Positions 9,153 to 16,415 of a stretch of DNA of 64,000 bases are shown piece by piece. The DNA lies in assembly GCF_029626105.1 (NCBI RefSeq), contig NZ_JARUBH010000009.1, forward strand, positions 6,448,001 to 6,512,000. The letters are read 5' to 3'. Below the pieces are notes generated by a model. It was not told where the DNA came from. It did not search any database and saw nothing but the letters and a program-made list of their open reading frames with translations. Origin of the DNA: Solwaraspora sp. WMMD792 (GTDB lineage Bacteria > Actinomycetota > Actinomycetes > Mycobacteriales > Micromonosporaceae). How positions within the stretch are numbered: position 1 is the stretch's first letter; the number at the start of each line of letters is the position of its first letter. The position numbers and the translations under genes are program-made.

Positions 9153-9275
9153 GGCCGCCGACCGAGTTAGCTGACGGGTTCGGGACGGAACGATCCCTAC
9201 CGCTGGCGCGGATTCACCCCGGTGGAAACGTGGTTCCCCGGCTCACCCCGGAGGGTGATTGGGCGGCGGTCACCG
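9153..9275 (-). promoter_or_regulatory. c-di-AMP riboswitch (ydaO-yuaA type)
   Basis: Read on the minus strand, the leader contains the hallmark blocks of the ydaO/yuaA motif in the right order: GGGGAACCA, then GGGGTGAATC, then TAGGG, then CCCGAACCCGTCAGCTAAC followed by a closing stem TCGGTCGGC. This is the class that binds cyclic di-AMP and, in actinobacteria, precedes cell-wall remodelling genes such as rpfA and NlpC/P60 genes. It ends about 15 bases before the start of the secreted coiled-coil gene. The 5' limit is approximate. Confidence 0.85.
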
Positions 9276-9530
9276 CCGGCACCGGTGGGCGCCGCCTGGC
9301 GGAGACCGCCGGCAAGCTTACCGGATCGGTCACCGGCATCAACACCTCGACAATCCTGACTGAGCTGAAAAATCCGTTACCAGGCAACGACTTTCGGTGA
9401 TGTCCACTGTCTGCGTTCGGCGGCGTACGACAAGTCGTCAGGCGGGCCGGATTCGCTGCGCCGAGGTTAGCGGCTGACTACAGTGCGTATGAGGAAAAGC
9501 GGGAAAGTCGCAGCGTCGGACGGATCTTCG

Positions 9531-10208
9531 ATGAGAGATGACGATTCCCCGGTCGGGCCGCCGGACGCCGACAGCGTGGTGGTGATCGGCCTCGGCCGGT
9601 TCGGTGGTCAGGTCGCCCAGTCTCTGCTCCGTCTCGGCCACGACGTGCTGGGCATCGACGAGCACCCCAAACGGGTGCACCGCTGGTCCGAGCGGCTGCC
9701 GAGGGTGGTCGAGGCGGATTCGACCGATGACCAGGCGTTGCGCCAGTGTGGCGTCGCCGACTACCCCCGCGCGGTGGTCGGCATCGGCTCGGACGTCGAG
9801 GCCAGCATCCTCACCGTGGTGGCGCTGACCGAGCTGGGTGTCCCGGAGGTCTGGGCGAAGGCGATCACCGCCAAGCACGGCCGGATCCTCGCCTCGGTCG
9901 GCGCGCACCATGTGATCTTTCCGGAGGCGGCGATGGGTGACCGGGTGGCCCACCTGCTGGCCAGTCGGATGCTCGACTTCATCGAGTTCGACGACGGGTT
10001 CGCCATCGCCAAGGTCTGCGCCCCACCGGACGCCGCCGGCCGGACGTTGGCCGAGTCCCGGCTACGTCAGCGGTACGGCATCACGGTGGTCGGGATCAAG
10101 GAGCGGGACCGGCAGCTGAGGTACGCGGGACCTGAGACGTTGATCCCGCCGGATGCGCTGCTGATCGTCGCCGGGGCGACCACGGCGGTTCAGCAGTTCG
10201 GCCGGTGA
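9531..10208 (+). CDS. TrkA-type potassium channel/transport regulatory protein
   Basis: About 225 residues. The N-terminal RCK/TrkA-N Rossmann domain starts VVVIGLGRFGGQVAQSLL with the GxGxFG dinucleotide motif, and the acidic strand end (GIDEHP) fits NAD(H) binding. A TrkA-C domain follows (AGRTLAESRLRQRYGITVVGI). It would be the cytoplasmic gating subunit of a Trk/Ktr potassium importer. ATG 9531 is preferred because the distance to the Rossmann motif equals that in the paralogue at 60218; GTG 9483 and ATG 9489 are in-frame alternatives just after a TACAGT -10 at 9479. No channel subunit is adjacent. It is divergent from the c-di-AMP-controlled gene, and TrkA-C domains are known c-di-AMP targets in Firmicutes. 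Confidence 0.85.
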   Translation: MRDDDSPVGPPDADSVVVIGLGRFGGQVAQSLLRLGHDVLGIDEHPKRVHRWSERLPRVVEADSTDDQALRQCGVADYPRAVVGIGSDVEASILTVVALTELGVPEVWAKAITAKHGRILASVGAHHVIFPEAAMGDRVAHLLASRMLDFIEFDDGFAIAKVCAPPDAAGRTLAESRLRQRYGITVVGIKERDRQLRYAGPETLIPPDALLIVAGATTAVQQFGR

Positions 10209-10288
10209 ACATGGGCGTGACCGCCTCATCACACCTTCATTTCGTGAGCTGATCAGCCGCCGGACTTTCGCAAACTCGTGACTCAGGC

Positions 10289-10315
10289 TACAGTCCCTGC
10301 ATGGGAGCGCTTCCA
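10289..10315 (+). promoter_or_regulatory. TACAGT -10 followed by CebR-like LacI-family operator
   Basis: TACAGT at 10289-10294 is followed by TGGGAGCGCTTCCA at 10302-10315. The latter differs by one base from the perfect CebR palindrome TGGGAGCGCTCCCA seen before the GH9 gene in this same window. The operator sits across the expected transcription start, the position at which CebR blocks cellulase genes in Streptomyces. Confidence 0.6.
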
Positions 10316-10545
10316 TCGATGGATGTGCCCCGCTGAAGTAGTCGACGCGTGGCGCGGCGATGGCGACATCACCGTGTCAACCGCACAGCTCCCGAGGCTG
10401 GCGGCGGGCCAAGCCCGGACTCCGCCGCCAGCCCGCGCACCACCTGTCGAGAGGAGGTGGAACCAGAGCCACTCGCGTGGCCCGGCTCCCGCGCGTCACG
10501 CACGACCTGGACGCCAGACCGCTCGTGCGTGTTTAGCAACTGATG

Positions 10546-10577
10546 GTGGGGACGGGGGTTGCCCTCCCCGTCCCCAC
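10546..10577 (+). terminator. Strong intrinsic-type terminator hairpin
   Basis: A 12-bp perfect stem (GTGGGGACGGGG with its complement) closes an 8-nt loop, without a T tract. It ends the short unit that begins at the CebR-like operator. Confidence 0.65.
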
Positions 10578-10655
10578 GCTAGTCCTCGATTGTTACGGCG
10601 GGGAATCGCCGACAAGTCAGGACCGCGACGCCGGTCCGTCCGACAGTGCTGCCCG

Positions 10656-10677
10656 GCCTGCCGATGCATCGGCAGGC
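10656..10677. repeat. 22-bp perfect palindrome
   Basis: Two 11-bp arms (GCCTGCCGATG and its reverse complement) meet with no loop and are followed by TTCGTTGT. It could act as a second terminator or a protein-binding site. No function is assigned. Confidence 0.5.
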
Positions 10678-10937
10678 TTCGTTGTATATGGGGCCTGGGG
10701 CAGCGGCTGGGCTGCCGCGCCCGGTCTGTGGCGACGGTCGGACCGGGCCCTTTCCGTCGCCCCGCATGGGTTCGAGGTTCGTCGATCGGTAGTGGGCAAG
10801 CTCACAGTCGGTCGATCCGCTGGTCGCGACCGGACGATCCGGTCGCGCGCCGCCGGCGCGGTGGTGCCCGGCTAGTCAATCGACAATCATGGATATCAAG
10901 GTCGCTGGTCCGTCCCGGCGGCCGCACCGAAAGCGAG

Positions 10938-11192
10938 ATGTCCATGCCGCAACCGCCGCACCGCTGCCGCCGGTGGATCCGGCGCGATCCCAACCACACC
11001 CGACGCCGGCTCGGCGTCGCGGTCGCCGCCGCACTGCTCGGCCCACCCCTGCTACCGGCGTCCGTGGCGCTCGCCGCGGCGGACACCGAGCCGCCGACCA
11101 CTCCCGGCACCCCGACCGTCGCCGAGATCAGCACCACCGACGTCACCCTGGTCTGGACGGCGGCCACCGACGACGTCGGGGTGACCGGCTAC
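10938..11192 (+). pseudogene. FN3-FN3-CBM2 secreted protein gene, 5' part (disrupted by IS)
   Basis: This segment encodes about 85 residues: a twin-arginine-containing signal peptide (hydrophobic core GVAVAAALLGPPLLPASVALA, shown in part) and the first strands of a fibronectin type III domain (PPTTPGTPTVAEIS, VTLVWTAATDD, VGVTGY). The frame stops being FN3-like exactly after VTGY, where the IS200/IS605-type element begins at 11193. Joining codon TAC (11190-11192) to GAG (12965) restores a normal FN3 strand VTGYEVARLHTD in frame. The reconstructed protein would be about 354 residues, secreted, and without a catalytic domain. Confidence 0.8.
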
Positions 11193-12964
11193 CGGAATGC
11201 GGGCCAGTGCTCCGGCCTTCAGGCCGGGGGTGAAGGCCCGCGCTGGGAGGGCCGCCAGGCCCGAGCAGTGCCTTAACCGGGACGGTTCTGCTGCTCGATG
11301 TACTGCTTGATGACGCTCAACGGTGCGCCGCCGACAGACCCGGCGAAGTACGAGCCGGACCAGAGTTTGTTGGCCCGGTAGTAGTGGCGTGCCAGGTCGG
11401 GGAACTCCTGCCGGAGGCGGCGCGAGGAGACCCCTTTGAGGCTGTTGACCAGCCTGGCCACGGCGACCTTGGGCGGGAAGTTGACCAGCAGGTGGACGTG
11501 GTTGTGGCCGCCGTTGAACTCGACCAGTTCGGCCTCGAAGTCGGCGCACACGTCTCGCATGATCGCCTCCATCCGGGTCAGGTGCCGGTCGGCGAACACG
11601 TTGTGCCGGAACTTCGTTACGAAAACCAAGTGGACATGCATCGCGAAAGTGCAGTGCCTGCCGGTGCGGATGCCTCGAAGTTCGACCATAAACCAACATG
11701 ATACAGTGATGGCCGTGCAGCTCCGTTACAACTACCGGATCACCCCGGACGCCGCCCAGCGCACCGCGCTGGCGCAGGCGTTCGGGTGTGCCCGCGTGGT
11801 TTTCAACGACGGACTCAGGCTGCGTCAACAGGCCCGCGAGGCGGGCGAGAAGTACATCTCCGACGGCGACCTGTCGAAGTTGGTCATCACAGCGGCCAAG
11901 GCCAGCGAGGACCGGGCCTGGCTGGGTGAGGTGTCGGCCGTGGTGTTGCAGCAGGCCCTCGCCGATCTGAACACCGCGTACCGCAACTTCTTCAACTCGC
12001 TGTCCGGCAAACGCCGGGGCCGCACGGTGGCCCCGCCCCGGTACCGGTCCCGTAAGGACAACCGGCAGGCGATCCGGTTCACGAAGAACTCCCGGTTCAA
12101 GGTCTGTGACAACGGCCGCCTGCGGCTGCCGAAGATCGGCGACGTTCCGGTGCGCTGGTCGCGCGGCCTGCCGTCGGATCCCACCTCGGTCACCGTGATC
12201 AAGGACACAGCAGGCCGGTACTTCGCCTCGTTCGTCGTGTAGATCGGCGAGGACGAAACGCTGCCGCCGGTCGACTCCGAGATCGGCATCGATCTGGGCC
12301 TGACCCACTTCGCGGTCATGTCCGACGGCACGAAGGTGACCGCACCGAAGTTCCTGCGCCGCGCGGCCCGCAAGCTCAAGCGGTTGCAGCAGGCACTCTC
12401 ACGCAAGCAGAGGGGCAGCAACCGCCGTAGGAAAGCCGTGATCGAGGTGGCCCGCGCTCACGCGCGGGTAGCCGACACCCGGCGGGACTGGCAGCACAAG
12501 CTGTCCACGGCGATCATCCGCGAGAACCAAGCGGTGTACGTCGAGGACCTGTGCGTTGTCGGTCTCGGCCGGACTCTGCTGGCGAAGTCCGTGCACGATG
12601 CGGGCTGGGCCGCCTTCACCGGCATGCTGGAGTACAAGGCGCAGCGGTACGGGCGCGCGTTCGCCCGGGTGGACCGGTGGCTCCCGTCCACCCGGATGTG
12701 CTGCGACTGCGGCCGGATCAACGAGAAGATCGCGTTGAACGTCCGGGAGTGGGACTGCCCGTGCGGCAGTCACCACGACCGGGACATCAACGCCGCCATC
12801 AACATCAAGGCCGCCGGACAGGCGGACTTCAACGACCGTCGAGCGCACGTAAGACCGGGACTTGTCCCGGCGGCGCGCAGTGAAGCGGTAACCCACCCGG
12901 ACGCTGCGTGTTCCACGCGCAGCGTGGAGGGAATCTCCGTCCTTCAGGGCGGAGAGGATGTCAA
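11193..12964. mobile_element. IS200/IS605-type insertion sequence (1,772 bp) with divergent tnpA and tnpB
   Basis: The element carries a Y1 HUH transposase gene (tnpA, minus) and a tnpB gene (plus) arranged head to head. The left end has a hairpin CCGGCCTTCAGGCCGG near 11212-11227. The right end has a hairpin near 12935-12954 (CTCCGTCC, loop, GGGCGGAG) and finishes with GGATGTCAA. There are no terminal inverted repeats and no target duplication, as expected for single-strand transposition of this family. Borders were fixed by requiring that the flanking FN3 reading frame be restored, which happens exactly at 11192/12965. Confidence 0.88.
11273..11689 (-). CDS. tnpA: IS200/IS605 family Y1 transposase TnpA
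   Basis: 138 residues, the normal length for this family. The HUH motif is visible as GGHNHVHLLVNFPP near residues 60-73, and the nucleophilic tyrosine lies in SVIKQYIEQQ near the C-terminus. The CTFAMHVHLVFVTKFR start region is also characteristic. It nicks and joins single-stranded ends of the element recognised through subterminal hairpins. The gene appears intact. It starts 20 bp from tnpB on the opposite strand, so the promoters overlap. Confidence 0.92.
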   Translation of the reverse strand: MVELRGIRTGRHCTFAMHVHLVFVTKFRHNVFADRHLTRMEAIMRDVCADFEAELVEFNGGHNHVHLLVNFPPKVAVARLVNSLKGVSSRRLRQEFPDLARHYYRANKLWSGSYFAGSVGGAPLSVIKQYIEQQNRPG

Positions 12965-12998
12965 GAGGTCGCCCGACTGCACACCGACTACGTCGTGA
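11709..12998 (+). pseudogene. tnpB: TnpB RNA-guided nuclease gene with in-frame amber stop
   Basis: The frame begins at ATG 11709 and encodes a TnpB protein interrupted by a single TAG at 12240-12242; the same frame continues immediately as TnpB (GEDETLPPVDSEIGIDLGLTHF region), so this is a nonsense mutation, not a frameshift. All RuvC residues remain (GIDLGL, VEDL, and DRDINAAINI), as does the zinc ribbon CCDCG...CPCG. The frame has no stop inside the element and runs 11 codons into the interrupted FN3 gene. It is probably inactive unless amber readthrough occurs; GTG or ATG restarts after the stop would lack the N-terminal half. Confidence 0.88.
12830..12980 (+). ncRNA. Candidate omega/reRNA of TnpB with its guide
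   Basis: In IS200/IS605 elements the RNA partner of TnpB spans the tnpB 3' end and the right end, and the bases just beyond the element act as guide. Here the scaffold would end with the right-end hairpin and GGATGTCAA (12964), and the guide would start GAGGTCGCCCGACTGC (12965-12980), which is FN3 gene sequence. This is inferred from family behaviour; the 5' limit is a guess. Confidence 0.45.
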
Positions 12999-13774
12999 TC
13001 AGCACGACCCCCGACTACGCGATCACCATCGGCGGGCTGGGGCCGTCGCAGACGTACCAGTTCTGGGTGTACGCGCTCGACGCCGCCGGCAACCGTTCGC
13101 CGGCCAGCCCGAGCCTGCGCCTGACCATGCCGCCCGGCGACGACCAGCCACCCACCGCGCCCAGCGCGCTGACCACCACCACGATCGGCGCCGACTCGGT
13201 CACCCTGCGGTGGCAGCCGTCCGTCGACAACGTCTACGTCGCCTGGTACGAGGTGCTGCGAGTCGACCCTGACGGCTCCACCACCCCGGTGGCGACCGCC
13301 CCGCAACACCCGCCGACCGGACCGACCGCCCGGGTCGGCGCACTGCGGCCGCAGACCGCGTACACCTTCGTGGTGCGGGCCCACGACGACGCCGGCAACA
13401 CGTCACCACCGTCCGAGCCACTGACCGTGCGGACCCTGCCGGCGGCACCGGTCTGCGAGGTCAGCTATCAGGTGGTGAACCACTGGCCCGGAGCCCTCCA
13501 GGCCCAGCTGACCATCCACAACGCCGGACCGGCCGTGATCGACGGCTGGACCCTGCGCTGGACCTTCCCCGGCGACCAGCAGATCAGCCACCTGTGGGGC
13601 GCCGAACCGGTCGACCTGATCCCGCCGGACATCACCGTCACCAACACGCCGTGGAACAGCCGGATCCCGGCCAGCGGCAGCGTACAACTCGGTTTCGTGC
13701 TCAGGTACTCGGCGGACAACACGCCGCCCACGGACTTCCTGCTCAACGGCGACCGGTGCACGTCCTCGGGTTGA
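12965..13774 (+). pseudogene. FN3-FN3-CBM2 secreted protein gene, 3' part
   Basis: 269 residues remain after the insertion. They complete the first FN3 domain (TIGGLGPSQTYQFWVYALDAAGN), then encode a second FN3 domain (PPTAPSALTTTTIGADSVTLRW ... FVVRAHDDAGN; quoted in part) and a C-terminal family 2 carbohydrate-binding module. The CBM2 has the terminal disulphide cysteines (CEVSYQVV ... NGDRC), the IDGWTLRWTFPG strand and PWNSRIPASGSVQLGF. CBM2 domains bind crystalline cellulose or chitin. Without a start codon and signal peptide this half cannot make a secreted product. Confidence 0.82.
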
Positions 13775-13810
13775 CCCCTCGTCGAAGACGCGCTGGTGAC
13801 GGCGGCTTGC

Positions 13811-13816
13811 TAGCCT
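13811..13816 (+). promoter_or_regulatory. -10 element for leaderless response-regulator transcript
   Basis: TAGCCT sits seven bases before ATG 13824, so the mRNA probably begins at the start codon. Confidence 0.4.
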
Positions 13817-13823
13817 CGCCCGC

Positions 13824-14492
13824 ATGCGGGTGCTGGTGGTCGAGGACGACCCCGAGGTACGCAGCGCCGTCGTCACCGCGCTGCGCTCCGGCGGATTCGC
13901 CGTCGACCAGGCGGCCGACTGGAGCCAGGCCGACCTGAGCATGAGCATCAACGACTACGACTGCCTGGTGCTCGACCGGATCCTTCCGGAAGGCGACTCA
14001 CTGCACCAGCTCGGCCACCGACGGCGGGCCGGGCTCACCACACCGGCCCTGGTGCTCACCGCGCTGGACAGCGCCGGGGACCGGATCGCCGGCTTCCAGG
14101 CCGGTGTCGACGACTACGTGGTGAAGCCGTTCGTCACCGCCGAACTGGTGCTGCGGGTCCGGGCGCTCTGCCGACGCCGCGGCGCAACCACCCCGCCGCT
14201 GTTGCGGGTGGCGGATCTGGAGGTCGACGCCGCCCGCCGGGAGGTGCGCCGCGCCGGCGTCCTGCTGACGCTCACCCGCAAGGAGTTCGCCGTACTGGAG
14301 ATGCTGCTGGTCCGGCGCCCGGCGGTGGTCAGCCGGAGCGACCTGTTCGAACACTGCTGGGACGAGCTCGCCGACCCCAGCTCGAACGTGGTGGACGCGG
14401 TGGTCGCCCAGCTGCGCCGCAAGCTCGGCGAGCCGCAGCTGATCCACACCGTACGCGGGGTCGGCTACCGGGTCGGCGGGGCGCCGTCGTGA
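13824..14492 (+). CDS. OmpR/PhoB-family response regulator
   Basis: 222 residues. The receiver domain (about 1-115) has the acidic pair in VEDDPEV, a phosphoacceptor Asp in CLVLDRILPEGD, and the conserved Lys in DYVVKPF. The winged-helix DNA-binding domain (about 125-218) contains LTRKEFAVLEMLL and ends with VVDAVVAQLRRKL and VRGVGYRVG. It forms a two-component pair with the histidine kinase that follows 28 bp downstream. Targets are unknown; the nearest candidates are the lipoprotein genes immediately downstream. Confidence 0.92.
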   Translation: MRVLVVEDDPEVRSAVVTALRSGGFAVDQAADWSQADLSMSINDYDCLVLDRILPEGDSLHQLGHRRRAGLTTPALVLTALDSAGDRIAGFQAGVDDYVVKPFVTAELVLRVRALCRRRGATTPPLLRVADLEVDAARREVRRAGVLLTLTRKEFAVLEMLLVRRPAVVSRSDLFEHCWDELADPSSNVVDAVVAQLRRKLGEPQLIHTVRGVGYRVGGAPS

Positions 14493-14527
14493 CCGCCGGC
14501 CGGGTCGGCGGGGCGCCGGCGTGAACC
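14475..14527 (+). repeat. Tandem duplication at the regulator/kinase junction
   Basis: CGGGTCGGCGGGGCGCCG followed by TCGTGACCGCC is repeated about 32 bp later as CGGGTCGGCGGGGCGCCG followed by GCGTGAACCGCC. The first copy holds the regulator stop inside GTGA, and the second supplies the kinase start GTG 14521. Confidence 0.65.
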
Positions 14528-15819
14528 GCCGCGACCGGCGGGGCGGCAAGCCGCTGCAGACCGCTGACCGGCTGCGTAACCTGCGGATCCGGATCACGCT
14601 GCTGGTGATGGCGATCAACGTGGTCGGCCTGGCCGGAATGGGTGCCGTCGCGTTGCTGGTCGACGGACGGCAGCGGGACGAGGTGGTCGCCGCCGAGCTG
14701 CGGCGTACCGCCAGCACCGCCGCCGCCCTGCTCTACTACGAGTCCGGGGCGCTGCAACTCGACAAACTGTTCGACAACGCGGTCGCCAACGGCACCACCG
14801 CCGTCTACGTCTACGAGGCCGGCCGAACCGACCTCAGCCTGGTCTTCGCGTACCCGGCCAGGCTGCCGGTCGTCCCGCCGGACAACCTGCTCGCACCGGC
14901 CCGGACGGTCTGGACCTCCGGCACCGAGCTCGCCGGCGGAGTCGGCGACACCGCCGGTACCCCCACCCCGCTGCTCGCCGTACCGTTCGAGCACGCCGTC
15001 ACCGGGGCGGTGGCCGGCGCCGTCGTGGTGCTCGGCGACACCGGGCCGGCCGAGACCGCCAACCGGCGGCTGGCCCTGGCCCTGGTCGCCGGCGGCGTCA
15101 GCTTCACCGCGCTGGCCTGCGCCGGCGGTTACCTGCTCGCCCGCCGCGGCACCGAGCCCATCGCCGACGCGCTCAACCAGCAGGAACGGTTCGTCGCCGA
15201 CGCCGCGCACGAGTTGCGCACCCCGTTGACCGTGATCCGTGCCGTCTCCGAGACCGCGCTGGCCGAGCCGCAGCGCCGCCCGGCGGCGCTGCGCCAGGTG
15301 GTGCGCTCCGCCGACCGGCTCGCCGACTCGGTCTCCGTCCTGCTCACCCGGGCCCAGCTCGTCGCCGGCCTGCGCGACCTGCGCCGCGAGCCGTTTCGCC
15401 TGGACCAACTGGCCGAGGAGGTGCTGACCGACACCGTCGTCGCGCCGCACCGGGCGGTGCCGGTCACCGAGGCGGTGGTGGCGTACGGCGATCCGGCGCT
15501 GGTCCGGATCGCGCTGCGCAACCTGATTCAGAACGCGGTCCAGCACGGTCGGGCCGCCGACCAGCCGGCCGAGATCCGGCTCGAGGTCACCGGCGGACCG
15601 CCGACGGTACGGGTACGCGACCACGGCACCGGGCTCAGCGAAGCCGTCGCCGCCGCGCCTGAGCAGCGGTTCCGCAGCGGCACCGAGGACGGCACCGGGC
15701 TCGGGCTGGCCATCGCCAGCTGGGTGGCGCAACTGCACGGCGGGCAACTGCGGCTGGTCAACGCCGAAGGCGGCGGTGCCGAGGCCCGGCTGCGGCTGCC
15801 CGGCGGTCAGGGCGGGTAG
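14521..15819 (+). CDS. Sensor histidine kinase (two-TM, periplasmic sensor)
   Basis: 432 residues. A first membrane helix (ITLLVMAINVVGLAGMGAVA region, about 24-44), an extracytoplasmic sensor of about 130 residues, and a second helix near 180-205 precede a HAMP-less linker. The H-box is DAAHELRTPLTV, with His about 230. The N-box NLIQNAVQHG, G1 VRDHGTGL and G2 GTGLGLAIASW make up a complete ATPase domain. It is the partner of the OmpR-type regulator upstream. The start GTG 14521 arises within a local tandem duplication; the first copy at 14488 would have overlapped the regulator stop. Confidence 0.9.
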   Translation: MNRRDRRGGKPLQTADRLRNLRIRITLLVMAINVVGLAGMGAVALLVDGRQRDEVVAAELRRTASTAAALLYYESGALQLDKLFDNAVANGTTAVYVYEAGRTDLSLVFAYPARLPVVPPDNLLAPARTVWTSGTELAGGVGDTAGTPTPLLAVPFEHAVTGAVAGAVVVLGDTGPAETANRRLALALVAGGVSFTALACAGGYLLARRGTEPIADALNQQERFVADAAHELRTPLTVIRAVSETALAEPQRRPAALRQVVRSADRLADSVSVLLTRAQLVAGLRDLRREPFRLDQLAEEVLTDTVVAPHRAVPVTEAVVAYGDPALVRIALRNLIQNAVQHGRAADQPAEIRLEVTGGPPTVRVRDHGTGLSEAVAAAPEQRFRSGTEDGTGLGLAIASWVAQLHGGQLRLVNAEGGGAEARLRLPGGQGG

Positions 15820-15873
15820 GGCGGGTAGGGCGGTATGCCCGAGCGGACCGGCCAGTGTGCCGGGACCACCCGA

Positions 15874-16359
15874 TCAGGGCACGTAGACCGCGTTGTCGCC
15901 GTCAGGGCGGATCGCGAACCAGATGCCCGACTGGCCGTGACCGTTCGCGTCGCCGGGCATCCGGTCACCGGCGTACCCGTACAGCGGCCAGCCGGCCAGG
16001 CTCAGCTGCCGGCTCCCGTCGGACCGGTCGAAGCAGCCGACCAGCTGCCGGTCGATCCCCTCCACCCGTACCTCGCCCTCGCAGGGGGCCGGAAGCCAGG
16101 ACTGCCGGCACTGTCCCTCGCAGGCGGACCAGGTCGGTGCCGCGGTGTCCCGGTCGGACCGGTACAGCACGAACCCCTGCGCGTCGATGACGATCTCGTC
16201 CAGCGTCCGGGAGTCGACCGCGTACAACGCGGTGCCGGTCGCGGTGGACGACGGCGCGGCGGAAACACCCGCCGGGGTCCCCGCCCCGGGGTCACTGCAC
16301 CCGGCGAGGACCAACCCGGTGAGGGTCAACACCGCGCTCAGGACCAACCGTCTCATCAA
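15874..16359 (-). CDS. Lipoprotein of the COG4315 type
   Basis: 161 residues with a type II signal peptide: MMRRLVLSAVLTL followed by lipobox VLAGC (Cys20). The mature part has a Ser/Thr/Ala-rich spacer, then the GFVLYRSDRDTAAPTWSACEG and CRQSWLPA segments typical of secreted lipoproteins with the YxLYxFxxD-type repeat, ending in SGIWFAIRPDG. Members are surface proteins of unknown function; some are thought to be redox- or metal-associated because of conserved cysteines. It converges with the two-component system and is divergent from the next lipoprotein, with 56 bp between the two starts. Confidence 0.78.
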   Translation of the reverse strand: MMRRLVLSAVLTLTGLVLAGCSDPGAGTPAGVSAAPSSTATGTALYAVDSRTLDEIVIDAQGFVLYRSDRDTAAPTWSACEGQCRQSWLPAPCEGEVRVEGIDRQLVGCFDRSDGSRQLSLAGWPLYGYAGDRMPGDANGHGQSGIWFAIRPDGDNAVYVP

Positions 16360-16415
16360 AACCTCACGCTCCTACCAGCAGGATAGGCGGGTCCGACCGG
16401 GTACAGGAGGTGGAC

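Larger units (their letters stand above)
10209..10937. other. 729-bp intergenic region with operator, short transcript unit and hairpins
   Basis: No convincing full-length gene is present. In order it holds: a promoter and CebR-like operator (10289-10315); a GC-rich stem-loop near 10397-10430; a strong ribosome-site-like GAGGAGGTGG near 10453-10462 with a short open frame ending at the TGA around 10541; a 12-bp-stem terminator (10546-10577); and an 11-bp-arm palindrome (10656-10677). The remaining 250 bases before the FN3-CBM2 gene are rich in inverted repeats. It may be a small regulated RNA or peptide unit, or the scar of a deleted secreted-enzyme gene whose promoter and terminator survive. 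Confidence 0.5.

Noticed and set aside
10740-10800. tRNA-like GGGTTCGA segment
   Set aside because: No acceptor stem, anticodon arm or D-loop can be arranged around it; it is a chance T-loop resemblance.
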